From NCBI RefSeq assembly GCF_004916975.1, contig NZ_STGQ01000004.1:1-64000 (forward strand): a DNA stretch of 64,000 nucleotides, in the 5' to 3' direction. A program made the position numbers and the translations under genes. Below, piece after piece: positions 25,394-34,786 of the stretch. This DNA comes from Paenibacillus dokdonensis (GTDB taxonomy: Bacteria; Bacillota; Bacilli; Paenibacillales; Paenibacillaceae). Below the pieces are notes generated by a model. That model did no database searches. It was not told where the DNA came from and saw nothing but the letters and a program-made list of their open reading frames with translations. Numbering within the stretch: the first letter of the stretch is position 1; every line of letters begins with the position of its first letter.

Positions 25394-26164
25394 TCATATG
25401 GATGAATTAGACATAATTTCTTTGAGTTTTTCAGTTGCTCTCTTCTGAATTCTTGATACGCTCATCTGCGAAACACCCAGCTTTTGCGCAATGGAACGCT
25501 GCGACTCCCCATCCTGAAAAGCAAGCAGAAGCACTTTTTGCTCCTGTTCTTTCAATTGGCTGAGGGCCTGCTGCAGATCCATTCTTTTCTCTACAGAGTC
25601 GTAATCATTGACATCAGAGCTGATCAATTCACCAAGCGTTGCTCCTGTCTCTTCCTGCGAGAGAGGAGAATCCAGAGAAACATAGTGATAGCATTCGCGT
25701 CCGGCGAGTACTTCTACCGTCTCTTCAGCGGATAGATCAAGGAATGCAGCAATTTCATTCACATTCGGAGAACGTTCAAGCTTTACCGTCAGCTCATCGA
25801 TGGCATGCTGAACTAGAGCTCCTTTTTCCTTAATCCGCCGCGGAACCTGGATGTACCAGGATTTATCGCGGAGGAAATTTTTCATGTGGCCAATCATGCT
25901 TTTCATGGCATAAGGCTCGAAAGGAATGCCAAGGCTGATATCGTACTGCTGAAGCAAACGAATCAGCGCCATTTGGCCAACCTGATATAAATCCTCGTAC
26001 AAATCCGGGCGGTTGCGGGCAATTTTGCCGGCAGCCATTTTCACCATGGGCTCATATTTTTTTATTAGAACGGTAGCGATTTCGTTATCTTTGGTCTGCT
26101 GGTATTCCCAGATCAGACCAACAGCCTCGCTCATGGACTCAGGGGGAGTCACGTTTTCGTTCAT
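25394..26164 (-). CDS. sigB: RNA polymerase sigma factor SigB
   Basis: 256-aa sigma-70 group 3 factor of the SigB/SigF/SigG type. Region 2 is visible at DLYEDLYQVGQMALIRLLQQYD with GIPFEPYAMKSMIGHMKNFLRD (about 54-100), region 3 around RSPNVNEIAAFLDLS, and region 4.2 as QRSIAQKLGVSQMSVSRIQKRA (about 222-243). Assignment to SigB rather than a sporulation sigma comes from the rsbV-rsbW partners and adjacent stress signalling genes. Its ATG overlaps the rsbW stop by 4 bases (ATGA), giving coupled translation with its inhibitor. It is followed by a strong terminator. Confidence 0.92.
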   Translation of the reverse strand: MNENVTPPESMSEAVGLIWEYQQTKDNEIATVLIKKYEPMVKMAAGKIARNRPDLYEDLYQVGQMALIRLLQQYDISLGIPFEPYAMKSMIGHMKNFLRDKSWYIQVPRRIKEKGALVQHAIDELTVKLERSPNVNEIAAFLDLSAEETVEVLAGRECYHYVSLDSPLSQEETGATLGELISSDVNDYDSVEKRMDLQQALSQLKEQEQKVLLLAFQDGESQRSIAQKLGVSQMSVSRIQKRATEKLKEIMSNSSI

Positions 26165-26613
26165 ACTTTCTCCTCACTTCTCATGAGGCGTTTCGTCATA
26201 ACAACTTTGGTTCCACGCCCTGTCTCATTCTTGATGTTAACCTCATCCATGAGAGCTTCCATCAAATAGAAACCAAGCCCGCCTATTTCTACATCATGCA
26301 GATCTTTATCATGCAGAGTTACGCTGTTGCTGCTCTGAGTAACTCTTTCAAAACTTTCCCCTTCGTCCGAAACCGTAATGGACAATAAATCTTGGTTCAC
26401 TTCAAAAACAACTTCAACCATACCGTCCTGTTGATTATAAGCGTAAAGCACTGAGTTATTGCATGCTTCCGATACGGCTACCTTCATATCCTCAATGTCC
26501 TCATACGAAAAGCCCATTTTCGAGGCAATTCCATATAAATTCAATCTAACAATATCTACATAATCCGCTTGGGCTGGTAGAGTAATAACGACTCTTTGCA
26601 CTTCAGCATTCAT
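26161..26613 (-). CDS. rsbW: Anti-sigma B factor / serine kinase RsbW
   Basis: 150-aa GHKL-fold kinase. N box: VAVSEACNNSVLYAY; G1-like: VSDEGESF; G2-like: EIGGLGFYLMEALMDEV with GRGTKVVM. RsbW binds and inactivates SigB, and phosphorylates RsbV on a serine; unphosphorylated RsbV pulls RsbW off SigB. It lies 18 bases downstream of rsbV and overlaps sigB by 4 bases. Confidence 0.93.
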   Translation of the reverse strand: MNAEVQRVVITLPAQADYVDIVRLNLYGIASKMGFSYEDIEDMKVAVSEACNNSVLYAYNQQDGMVEVVFEVNQDLLSITVSDEGESFERVTQSSNSVTLHDKDLHDVEIGGLGFYLMEALMDEVNIKNETGRGTKVVMTKRLMRSEEKV

Positions 26614-26631
26614 ACTTTCTTCGATCCTTTC

Positions 26632-26970
26632 CTATTGGGAATTCTCATTAGGGCTGAAAAACTTAGCAATACCCGTCATGTCGAACAGCTTCTGAATTTG
26701 AGTAGGAACCTCTACCACAACAAACCGGGCATTCATCCCGTGTCTGGCTTTCAGGATAGACAGCAGGATACCGATACCAGTGCTATCGATATATTTCAAA
26801 TCCCTCATGTTGATCAACAAATCAAGATCAGAATCCCCTACAAGTGGTTCCATGACAAGCCTGAAATCAGGAGCAACCGATAAATCCAGTTCTCCGCTTA
26901 AATAAACGGTGCAAGATCCTTCATTCCGCTCAGTTGTTGCATTGAATTTCTCATTTTTATTTGTATTCAT
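26632..26970 (-). CDS. rsbV: Anti-anti-sigma factor RsbV
   Basis: 112-aa STAS-domain protein. The phosphorylatable serine is S63 in DLKYIDSTGIGILLS, the standard RsbV/SpoIIAA motif. Dephosphorylated RsbV binds RsbW and releases SigB. The ATG at 26970 has GGGAGAGAG 5 bases upstream; the open frame extends 17 codons further but that stretch contains the promoter region. It is the first gene of the rsbV-rsbW-sigB operon. Confidence 0.93.
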   Translation of the reverse strand: MNTNKNEKFNATTERNEGSCTVYLSGELDLSVAPDFRLVMEPLVGDSDLDLLINMRDLKYIDSTGIGILLSILKARHGMNARFVVVEVPTQIQKLFDMTGIAKFFSPNENSQ

Positions 26971-27006
26971 AGACACTCTCTCCCGAAAATTGTTTTCTTT
27001 ATCAAA

Positions 27007-27032
27007 TAACCCCGAATGCATCAGCTTGAATC
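27007..27032 (-). promoter_or_regulatory. SigB-like autoregulatory promoter of rsbVW-sigB
   Basis: Minus-strand GATTCA (27027-27032), 14-base spacer, GGGTTA (27007-27012), 37 bases before the rsbV ATG. It resembles the B. subtilis SigB consensus (GTTTAA-N12-15-GGGTAT) and the shared pattern at other stress genes here. It would give autocatalytic expression, as in other SigB operons. Confidence 0.55.
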
Positions 27033-27066
27033 ACCACACGTCCTAATATTGCGAGGTAATTATTTC

Positions 27067-28752
27067 CTAGGCATGATTGATCCTCATATCTGGCGACTGC
27101 ATGGCTTCACGAGACATCGGAATGGGATAACGTGTCAACACCTGCTTGACGCTGCTCATCTTGACGGGCTTGCTGATATAGTCGTCCATCCCCGCTTCCT
27201 CGCAGCGTTCCTGGATCCCTTCCATCACATTAGCTGTCATTGCGATGATGACCGGTTTGTGGTTAGAATTCTGCTGCTGCTGACGAATGAGCTCTGTAGC
27301 CTCAAGCCCGTCCATTACAGGCATCTGCAGATCCATAAATATAAAGCGATAGCCGGGATTAGACTGCGCCTTCTCAACGGCCTGCTGTCCATCCTCAGCT
27401 ACATCGGCTTTCAGCCCAAGCTTGCCCAGCATGCTCACCATCAGCTTCTGGTTCACTGGATGATCATCTACCACCAGAATATCAGTCGGAGCATTCTGAT
27501 CCCGGTCTACATGGAGGCGGAGTTCATCACAACGGCCACTCATGTTCTCATCCTGTTGCGGCTTTTTTACGATTATATTGAAAATGAACGTGGCTCCCTT
27601 TTCTTCCGAAGACTCCACGTTGATATCTCCACCCATCATTTCGACAAGTGATTTACAAATGGCAAGACCCAGTCCGGTCCCACCATACTTGCGGGTCATT
27701 GAAGAATCCAGCTGGGAGAAGGGCTTGAAGAGACGGTCCATTTTTTCTGCGGAAATGCCGATACCGGTATCCTTAACGGCGAATTCGATGTTAATTGAAT
27801 CGCCTCCCGTTTGTTCCTTGGGAGAAATCATGAGGTACACACCGCCCTGATGCGTGAATTTCACCGCATTGGCGATCAGGTTAATCAGCACCTGGCGCAG
27901 CCTTGCCATATCCCCAAAGACCACATGAGGAATATGCTCATCAATGAAATACACAAGCTCCAGGTTCTTTTTGCCGGCCTCGACCGAAAAAAGACTAAAT
28001 ACCTCCTGAATGCAGTTCTGAAGATCAAAAGGATGCTCCTCAAGCTCCATTTTTCCAGATTCCATCTTGGTGAAATCCAGAATATCGTTAATCACTGTCA
28101 CAAGTGCATCGGCACTTCTGCGGATAATCTCGGAGTATTCCTTTTGCTCTTCCTTCAGATCCGTCTCCATCAGCAGGTCCACCATACCAATGACGCCATT
28201 CATCGGCGTACGGATTTCATGGCTCATCATCGCCAGAAATTCCGTCTTGGCTTTGGCTGCGATCTCCGCAGCCTCCTTGGCTTTGACCAGCTCATGGTTG
28301 ATCTTCTCCAGTTCTTGCGTCTTCTGCTGAAGCAGCATCGTCTGAGTTTTATGCTTTTTGTTAGTCAGGTACATTTCGACGAAGCCTTCAATTTTTGATT
28401 TCAGAATCTGAGGAATAAAAGGTTTTACCATATAGTCAATGGCACCTGCGGAATATCCTGCGAACAGATGCTCCGCTTCCTTGCTGTTTGCCGAAATAAA
28501 AATAATCGGAATGTCCTTCGTCTTGTCCCTTGCCTTAATTAGTTTGGCCGTTTCAATCCCATCCATGCCTGGCATTTGCACATCCAGGATAATAACGGCA
28601 AACTCATCTTTCAGGAGGCAGCGTAGCGCTTCTTCACCCGACGTTGCCTTCACCAGATTGTACTGCTCACTCTCCAGCACGGCTTCCAGGGCAAGCAAAT
28701 TCTCAGGACGGTCATCTACCAACAATATATGAATCGGTTCTTCAACCCCCAT
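27067..28752 (-). CDS. Hybrid histidine kinase with receiver domains at both ends
   Basis: 561-aa soluble protein with order REC - coiled coil - HisKA - HATPase_c - REC. First receiver about 5-122, phospho-acceptor D57 (VIILDVQMPG). A coiled coil (about 135-172) leads to the HisKA helix with H178 in MSHEIRTPMNG. HATPase boxes: NLIANAVKFT, VKDTGIGIS, YGGTGLGLAI. The C-terminal receiver (about 425-545) has the acceptor in FIFMDLQMPVMDG. No membrane segment, so it probably receives signals from the upstream hybrid kinase by phosphotransfer. It lies 17 bases after the cheR gene and just before the rsbVW-sigB promoter, which makes it part of the SigB input locus (inference). Confidence 0.9.
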   Translation of the reverse strand: MGVEEPIHILLVDDRPENLLALEAVLESEQYNLVKATSGEEALRCLLKDEFAVIILDVQMPGMDGIETAKLIKARDKTKDIPIIFISANSKEAEHLFAGYSAGAIDYMVKPFIPQILKSKIEGFVEMYLTNKKHKTQTMLLQQKTQELEKINHELVKAKEAAEIAAKAKTEFLAMMSHEIRTPMNGVIGMVDLLMETDLKEEQKEYSEIIRRSADALVTVINDILDFTKMESGKMELEEHPFDLQNCIQEVFSLFSVEAGKKNLELVYFIDEHIPHVVFGDMARLRQVLINLIANAVKFTHQGGVYLMISPKEQTGGDSINIEFAVKDTGIGISAEKMDRLFKPFSQLDSSMTRKYGGTGLGLAICKSLVEMMGGDINVESSEEKGATFIFNIIVKKPQQDENMSGRCDELRLHVDRDQNAPTDILVVDDHPVNQKLMVSMLGKLGLKADVAEDGQQAVEKAQSNPGYRFIFMDLQMPVMDGLEATELIRQQQQNSNHKPVIIAMTANVMEGIQERCEEAGMDDYISKPVKMSSVKQVLTRYPIPMSREAMQSPDMRINHA

Positions 28753-28769
28753 GGAATCCTCCCATTACT

Positions 28770-29639
28770 CTATTTAATCTTCCGGTATATTTTCTCCACA
28801 CGGTCCAGCGGTTCGTAGCAATCACTGTATTCCGTAAATTGAATGGATTCTTTCGATCCGAGAACCAAAATACCGAAACGGCTTAAACTTTCATGAAACA
28901 GCCCATGAACTTGGTCTCGAAGCGTGTCGTTAAAATAAATCATAACGTTCCGGCAAAAAATGACGTTGAATTCATTAAAGGAACGGTCCGTTGCCAGATT
29001 ATGCTCAGCGAAAATTATATTTTTTTGCAAAAACGGTTTGAAAATCACCGAATTATATTTAGCCGTATAATATTCTGAAAAGGAGCGGGTCCCCCCCGCT
29101 TCGATATAATTTTTAGTGTACAGCTTCATTTTTTCAATCCCGAATATCCCCTGTTTGGCAGTCTCCAGCGAGCGGTCACTCATGTCCGTCGCATAGATCC
29201 TCGACTTCTCGTAAAGCCCCTCCTCATGCAGCAGAATAGCCATGGAATAGACTTCTTCACCTGTCGAGCAGCCTGCATGCCAAATCCTAATGTACGGATA
29301 GGTGCGAAGCAGTGGGACGATTTTCTTGCGAAAAGTATGAAACAGTCCAGGATCTCTAAACATTTCCGTCACAGGTATCGAAAGATTATGAACCATACGT
29401 TCAAAAACCGGTCTCTGATGGAGCACTTTTTCCTGCAGCGCAGAAATATTTTTCAAATTTTCCGAATGGATAAAGTGCCATATTCGCCGCCGTAGGGAAG
29501 GAAGCGCATAGTTTCGAAAGTCATAGCCGTAAAGCCGATGCACGCCTTCAAGTAGCAGTTCGAGTTCGATATCTTCTCGCTCTCGGTCCCCGGTTTCAGG
29601 TAATCTGTCGTCATAATCATCTGATATGCAAAAATCCAT
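28770..29639 (-). CDS. CheR-type methyltransferase (RsbM-like)
   Basis: 289 aa. An N-terminal all-helical CheR domain (about 25-95; YGYDFRNYALPSLRRRI) precedes the SAM-binding domain: IRIWHAGCSTGEEVYSMAIL is motif I, with ATDMSDRSLETAKQGIF and FNVIFCRNVMIYFN following. CheR enzymes O-methylate glutamates in chemoreceptors. Here no chemotaxis genes are near; it sits between two hybrid kinases and close to sigB. In B. cereus the CheR-like RsbM methylates the kinase RsbK and damps SigB activation, so an RsbM role is the best inference. Confidence 0.88.
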   Translation of the reverse strand: MDFCISDDYDDRLPETGDREREDIELELLLEGVHRLYGYDFRNYALPSLRRRIWHFIHSENLKNISALQEKVLHQRPVFERMVHNLSIPVTEMFRDPGLFHTFRKKIVPLLRTYPYIRIWHAGCSTGEEVYSMAILLHEEGLYEKSRIYATDMSDRSLETAKQGIFGIEKMKLYTKNYIEAGGTRSFSEYYTAKYNSVIFKPFLQKNIIFAEHNLATDRSFNEFNVIFCRNVMIYFNDTLRDQVHGLFHESLSRFGILVLGSKESIQFTEYSDCYEPLDRVEKIYRKIK

Positions 29640-29731
29640 CCAAGTTCCTCCTGGTTTTGTTTCCTGTTACGGATATAACGTTCAAAATTCTGTTTTTTGA
29701 TATCACATTATCTATTACCCAAAAATCAGGT

Positions 29732-32700
29732 TTACGAATACAACCATACGCGCATTAAAGAAAGAAGCTGTTCAGTTTGAATCGGTTTTTTGACATAATC
29801 CGAGGCTCCGGCTTCAATGCACTTCGAGCGGTCTTCCTTCATGGCTTTGGCCGTCAGCGCGATAATTGGAAGCTTGTGGAATTCCGGGTTCTGACGGATC
29901 AGGCGCATAGCCTCGTACCCATCCATTTCCGGCATCATCATATCCATCAAGACGAGGTCAAAGCTTTTGCCGCTGTTCAGAATTTCAATGGCCTCACGGC
30001 CGTTTTCCGCAAATGTCACATCCATATCATAGCCTTCCAGCACACTCGAAAGCGCAAAGACATTACGGATGTCGTCATCGACAAGCAAGATCCGTTTGCC
30101 TTCAAACAGGACTTCCTTGTTATGCAGTTTTTGCAGAATCTTGCGTTTATCCTCAGGCAAATTCGCTTCTACCCGGTGCAGGAATAACGTCGTTTCATCC
30201 AGCAGGCGTTCTGGCGATTTCACATCTTTGATAATGATGGATTCGGCATATTTGCGCAGCATGGTCTCCTCTTTACTGTTCAGATCCTTGCCGGTATAAA
30301 TAATAATCGGTAGATCCTCCAGCTCTTCATCCTGCTGAATTTGATCCAAAAGCTCAAACCCGGTCATATCACTCAGCATTAAATCCAGTACCATGCTGTC
30401 ATACCGCTGATTCCGCAGTTCATTCAGTGCATCCCTTCCGGTAGAAACCGCCGTGATCGCAACGTCATCATGATCAATCAGTTCAATGATCGAGCGCCGC
30501 TGTATTTCATCATCCTCGACGATCAGAAGGTGCTTAACCGAATTGTCTGTATACGATTCAATATGAGTAAATGCCCTTTCCAGCGAAGTCTTGGAGGAGG
30601 GTTTTTTCAGATAGGCAATAGCCCCCATCTTCAATCCCTGCTTAACCTCATCCACCACTGAAACAATGTGAACCGGTATGTGACGCGTAGCCGATTGGCT
30701 CTTGAGTTCTCCAAGAATCGACCAGCCGTCCATAACCGGCAGCTGAATGTCCAGGATAATCGCATCCGGCAAGTAAGATTGAGCCATTTTCAGGCCGACA
30801 TCCCCCTGCATGGCTACGAGTCCCTTGAAGCCCCGTCCTCTGGCCATATCTAACAGAATATTAGCGAAATTGATATCATCCTCAATAATGAGGAGCATCT
30901 TATCTTTTTCGCCAATACGGTTCCGGTCATCTTCCATGAGAACCGCAGCTTCAGTCTCGGTTTTATCAGCTTTACTTTTCGTCGCTGGTTTATTGTCCGT
31001 ATCATTCTGGATCAGCAGCTCTGAAGAGACTGCGGCCTCGGCATGTGCAATCTCGGTGGCTTCAGCCGATGTTTCAGGCAGATACAGCGTAAAGCAGCTG
31101 CCTTCTCCTTCTACCGATTGAAGCTGTATTCCGCCTCCAAGCAAGCGAGCCAGCTCGCGGCTAATGGAGAGTCCAAGCCCTGTACCGCCATATTTACGAC
31201 TTGTGGTACCATCCACCTGCTGGAAGGCTTCGAAAATAAGATCGGTCTTATCCTTCGGAATGCCAATGCCGGTATCCTTGACGGCCAAAGCAAGATAGGA
31301 TTTTTCCGGATTTAAATACGAAGGCAGTTTGCTGGATTCAGCACGTTTGACGCTAAAGGATACCGAACCCTTCGTAGTAAATTTAAAGGCGTTCGACAGG
31401 AGGTTACGAATAATTTGCTTCACTCTGTATCCGTCCGTCACAATCGATTCCGGCAGATCCGCTTCATAATTAACCTTCAAACCAACCTGCTTCTTGTTAG
31501 CCATCGGCATAAAGTTCTGATGAACGAAACCTTTCCAATCCTTGATAAGGATATCTTCTCGGTTGATTTCCATTTTGCCTGCATCGACCTTGGAAAGATC
31601 CAGAATCTCATCAATCATCTTAAGCAGATCCGCACCAGACATATATATCGTATGGGCGTATTCCTTCTGCTTGTCGTTCAGGTTGCCATCCTTGTTCTCT
31701 GACAGCAGCTGCGACAGGATGAGTAGGCTGTTCAGCGGAGTACGCAGCTCATGCGACATATTCGCCAGAAATTCCGATTTATACTTGCTGGTCACTGCAA
31801 GCTGCATCGCCTGCTGTTCCAGTCTCGATTTGGCATCTTCAACCTCGATGTTCTTTTCTTCAAGCTGCTGCATCTGTTCTTCGAGCGCTCGCGTTTTGGC
31901 AATCAACTCGGTGTTGAAATGCTCCAGCTCCTCTTGTTGACGCTGCAGCAAATCCTCGGAGTTTTTCAACGCTTCGGTTTGCTCCTCCAAATTATAGTTC
32001 GAACGTCTCAGTTCCTCCTGCTGCGTCTGGAGCTCTTCGGACTGACATTGAAGTTCCTCGGTGAGTGCCTGCGATTCTCGAAGAAGCTCCTCGACCCGCA
32101 GCCTGCGGTTGATGTTGTTGATCACGATTCCAAGATTCTGCGCAAGTTGGGCGAACAGCTGCTGCTGCAGCTCCGTAAATGGCTCGAATGAAGCCATCTC
32201 AATCACACCTAGCAGTTCCTCTTCGAATACAACCGGATGTATCATCAGATGAGCCGGCTTGGTTTGTCCAAAAGCGGAGGAAACAGACAAATACTCTCCA
32301 GGCACCTCAGTCCTAATCGGCTTGCGATCCATCGCACTTTGCCCGATCAGACCTTCTCCGACTTCTATTTTCTCTCTTGTAGCTTGTTCTCCTTCGCCGG
32401 CATAAGTACCGTTAAGAATGAGCTTATTCGGATCCTTATCTTCATCATGAATATAGATTGCCCCATACGTTGCTCCCAATACGGGGGTGAATTCACTAAT
32501 GAAAGCTTGTGATACTTGTTGTCTGGAATTCAGGCCGCGCAGCAGTTCCGTTATGCGGCTCACATTGAAACTCAGCCAATTTTGATCCTTCTGAGCCTGC
32601 AGGTAGCTGAGCTCCAGCTGCTGCTTTTCTTCCAGATCCTCGGCCATCTCTTTGAACACAAGGGCTATCTGGCCGATTTCATCCTTCGAGGTTACCTTAA

Positions 32701-33397
32701 TCCGGCGGATCGTTCTGATCCGGCCTTTTCCAAAACTGTTGATCATCATCGATACCACATTGAGACCTTTGGTGATGCTCGGGATAACCCACATAATCAC
32801 AGCGAGACCCAGCAGTAATCCGGCAATCATAATCGAAGTGGTCACTTGAATCGAACGGTTATAGCTTGCTTTCGCGTTCGTAATCTCACTATCAATCTGC
32901 AGATCCTGGAATGAAGCCAGTTCATTCATGCTGTTCAGAGCTTCCATCTGCAGAGACAATCCGCTCGTATTTCGATAAACGTTGGCCTGATCCCACAAGC
33001 CTTGAGATGCAAATGCTATTTGCTTCTCTTCATATTTCTTATAGCCTTCCCAGGCACTTTTCACCCGAGTCAGCATTTGCTTCTCTTCCGGGGAATCACT
33101 GCTTGCGATCAGCTTGCTTAAATTCAGATCCCCATTCGCTACCATATCCTTGATCTGATCCTTGCTATCATCCAGGGAATTGTCCTGATTGAGCATCTGA
33201 TTAACCAGCACGCGTGAAATATTGTTCACTTCTGCACGTACGCCGCTGGAGTATCTGACCTTCAAATATCTTTCCTGATAGATCTGGTCAAGCTGCTTAT
33301 TCATGTAATTTAATCGGTCATAGCCGACCATCGTCAGCGCGACTAAAATAATCATCAACGCGCTAAAACCAATGACCAGCTTGGATTTTAATTTCAT
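29732..33397 (-). CDS. Membrane hybrid histidine kinase with three receiver domains (RsbK-like)
   Basis: 1221 aa. Order: TM1 (about 7-27); periplasm-side four-helix-bundle MCP-like sensor (about 30-185); TM2 (about 187-208); HAMP (about 210-265); GAF (about 285-430); long coiled coil (about 435-540) rich in QSEELQTQQEELRRS-type heptads; HisKA with the His in NMSHELRTPLNSLL (about 545); HATPase_c (NLLSNAFKFT, VKDTGIGIPKD, YGGTGLGLSI); then three receivers (acceptors in IILDIQLPVMDG, MVLDLMLSDMTG and VLMDMMMPEMDG). The start overlaps the upstream phosphatase stop by 4 bases. Sensor layout plus the adjacent CheR and PP2C genes point to an RsbK-type SigB activator, with more receivers than needed for one output. 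Confidence 0.9.
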   Translation of the reverse strand: MKLKSKLVIGFSALMIILVALTMVGYDRLNYMNKQLDQIYQERYLKVRYSSGVRAEVNNISRVLVNQMLNQDNSLDDSKDQIKDMVANGDLNLSKLIASSDSPEEKQMLTRVKSAWEGYKKYEEKQIAFASQGLWDQANVYRNTSGLSLQMEALNSMNELASFQDLQIDSEITNAKASYNRSIQVTTSIMIAGLLLGLAVIMWVIPSITKGLNVVSMMINSFGKGRIRTIRRIKVTSKDEIGQIALVFKEMAEDLEEKQQLELSYLQAQKDQNWLSFNVSRITELLRGLNSRQQVSQAFISEFTPVLGATYGAIYIHDEDKDPNKLILNGTYAGEGEQATREKIEVGEGLIGQSAMDRKPIRTEVPGEYLSVSSAFGQTKPAHLMIHPVVFEEELLGVIEMASFEPFTELQQQLFAQLAQNLGIVINNINRRLRVEELLRESQALTEELQCQSEELQTQQEELRRSNYNLEEQTEALKNSEDLLQRQQEELEHFNTELIAKTRALEEQMQQLEEKNIEVEDAKSRLEQQAMQLAVTSKYKSEFLANMSHELRTPLNSLLILSQLLSENKDGNLNDKQKEYAHTIYMSGADLLKMIDEILDLSKVDAGKMEINREDILIKDWKGFVHQNFMPMANKKQVGLKVNYEADLPESIVTDGYRVKQIIRNLLSNAFKFTTKGSVSFSVKRAESSKLPSYLNPEKSYLALAVKDTGIGIPKDKTDLIFEAFQQVDGTTSRKYGGTGLGLSISRELARLLGGGIQLQSVEGEGSCFTLYLPETSAEATEIAHAEAAVSSELLIQNDTDNKPATKSKADKTETEAAVLMEDDRNRIGEKDKMLLIIEDDINFANILLDMARGRGFKGLVAMQGDVGLKMAQSYLPDAIILDIQLPVMDGWSILGELKSQSATRHIPVHIVSVVDEVKQGLKMGAIAYLKKPSSKTSLERAFTHIESYTDNSVKHLLIVEDDEIQRRSIIELIDHDDVAITAVSTGRDALNELRNQRYDSMVLDLMLSDMTGFELLDQIQQDEELEDLPIIIYTGKDLNSKEETMLRKYAESIIIKDVKSPERLLDETTLFLHRVEANLPEDKRKILQKLHNKEVLFEGKRILLVDDDIRNVFALSSVLEGYDMDVTFAENGREAIEILNSGKSFDLVLMDMMMPEMDGYEAMRLIRQNPEFHKLPIIALTAKAMKEDRSKCIEAGASDYVKKPIQTEQLLSLMRVWLYS

Positions 33398-34566
33398 TCA
33401 GCAGCTTCCCCCTCTTTTAATGAAATCCACACCAGGCATTTATCGTCCTCTCGTTCCTGGGTGCCATTATCCTCAAAAAATGCCTTGAACATTTTATCTT
33501 CATCCCACTGGTGGGAGTCCTTAAGATGACTGACCAGAAAATCAACCTGATCTTCATGCTCTCCTTGAACGAGCTCCAGCAGCCCGTCCGTATAGAGCGC
33601 AATATGCCCTGCTCCTTCGTAATAAATCGTCTGGGGCTCGATGTCCATCTTATCAAACAGACCTACCGGGCAGCAGGCCTTGTCCAGCATCACCATTTTC
33701 TCATGATCCTGGAAAAAGAGCGCCGGAGGATGTCCTGCATTAACATAGTCAATTCTCTTCACCACCGTGTCCACGACCAAATAAATCGCCGTAAAGTAAT
33801 ACTGGACAAGCTGATTCTCGATGTAGAGTTGATTGAACCTGCGGTTTAGTTCCTGAATAACCTTCTCAGGTTCAACATAGGTCGTAACGGTATCCTTCAG
33901 TACCGATGCAATGAACATCGTAAAAAGAGATGAAGAGATTCCGTGTCCCATCATATCCAGCAGTAAGACACCATAGCGTCCTCCCCCCAGAGGATACCAG
34001 GCGTACAGATCCCCGGCGAGCTCAGCTGATGGCTGGTAAATGGCATGCACTTCAAATGTTTCATCTTCAATGGCCGGGCTGAGCACTGCATTCTGGACAA
34101 GCGCAGCCAGCTTCAGTTCGTCCTGAATGCGCTGATCTCGTTCCTTATGCCAATCATTCTCCTGCTTCAGCCGTAGAGCCAATCGAATTCTGGCCATCAG
34201 CTCCACTTTATTAATTGGTTTCGTGACATAGTCAACGGCTCCGGCGTCCAGTGCTTCGGCCAATTTCTTGGAGTCTCCTACTGCCGTAACCATAATAATA
34301 GGAATGTCCTTGAGATGTTCATAGTGCTGAATTAGACGGCATGCTTCAATTCCATCCATTTCAGGCATCATCATATCAAGCAGAATCAGATCAATGTTAA
34401 TATGCTTTCCCGGTTTGGGTTCGCTAGCATAGCCTTCGACACCCAGCACTTCAAACATTCCTCTGGCGGACGAGGCTGTATCTATATCCCGGTAGTTTTC
34501 CTTTTTTAGAATTTCCCGAATTATAATGACATTTGTCGGATTGTCATCCACGATTAATATTCTCAT
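33394..34566 (-). CDS. Receiver-PP2C phosphatase (RsbY/RsbU-like SigB activator)
   Basis: 390 aa. N-terminal receiver domain (about 1-125) with acceptor D64 in LILLDMMMPEMDG; linker coiled coil; C-terminal SpoIIE/PP2C phosphatase (about 170-385) with metal-binding segments GDLYAWYPL, VLLLDMMGHGISSSLF and YTDGLLEL. Such proteins dephosphorylate RsbV-P when the receiver is phosphorylated. It is the first gene of a probable operon continuing into the 1221-aa kinase (4-base ATGA overlap), and is followed further on by cheR, a second kinase, and rsbV-rsbW-sigB. Architecture equals B. cereus RsbY. Confidence 0.9.
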   Translation of the reverse strand: MRILIVDDNPTNVIIIREILKKENYRDIDTASSARGMFEVLGVEGYASEPKPGKHINIDLILLDMMMPEMDGIEACRLIQHYEHLKDIPIIMVTAVGDSKKLAEALDAGAVDYVTKPINKVELMARIRLALRLKQENDWHKERDQRIQDELKLAALVQNAVLSPAIEDETFEVHAIYQPSAELAGDLYAWYPLGGGRYGVLLLDMMGHGISSSLFTMFIASVLKDTVTTYVEPEKVIQELNRRFNQLYIENQLVQYYFTAIYLVVDTVVKRIDYVNAGHPPALFFQDHEKMVMLDKACCPVGLFDKMDIEPQTIYYEGAGHIALYTDGLLELVQGEHEDQVDFLVSHLKDSHQWDEDKMFKAFFEDNGTQEREDDKCLVWISLKEGEAAE

Positions 34567-34622
34567 AACACTCTCCTTAATATGAATTTGAGTTTTATGA
34601 AATCTCTCTCCCTATACTATAT

Positions 34623-34651
34623 AACATATAAGATCGACTTTTCAGCCTCAA
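34623..34651 (-). promoter_or_regulatory. Promoter of the rsbY-like/kinase operon (SigA)
   Basis: Minus-strand -35 TTGAGG (34646-34651), 17-base spacer, -10 TATGTT (34623-34628), 57 bases before the ATG at 34566. No SigB-like promoter was found for this operon. Confidence 0.5.
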
Positions 34652-34698
34652 ACTCTAATTAGTAGTTGGAACATCGTACATGAAATGCCACCTGTTCC

Positions 34699-34752
34699 AA
34701 AAACATAGATAAGGAATGGGACCCATATGTCCCATTCCTTATCTATGTTTTT
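34699..34752 (-). terminator. Terminator with a 24-bp perfect stem
   Basis: 24-bp perfect inverted repeat (34699-34722 / 34729-34752) with a 6-base loop and T5 on each strand, 35 bases after the YflT-like gene. Unusually long and perfect for a terminator. Confidence 0.9.
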
Positions 34753-34786
34753 GCTCCATATCTAATCAATATATTAGCGTCATAAA

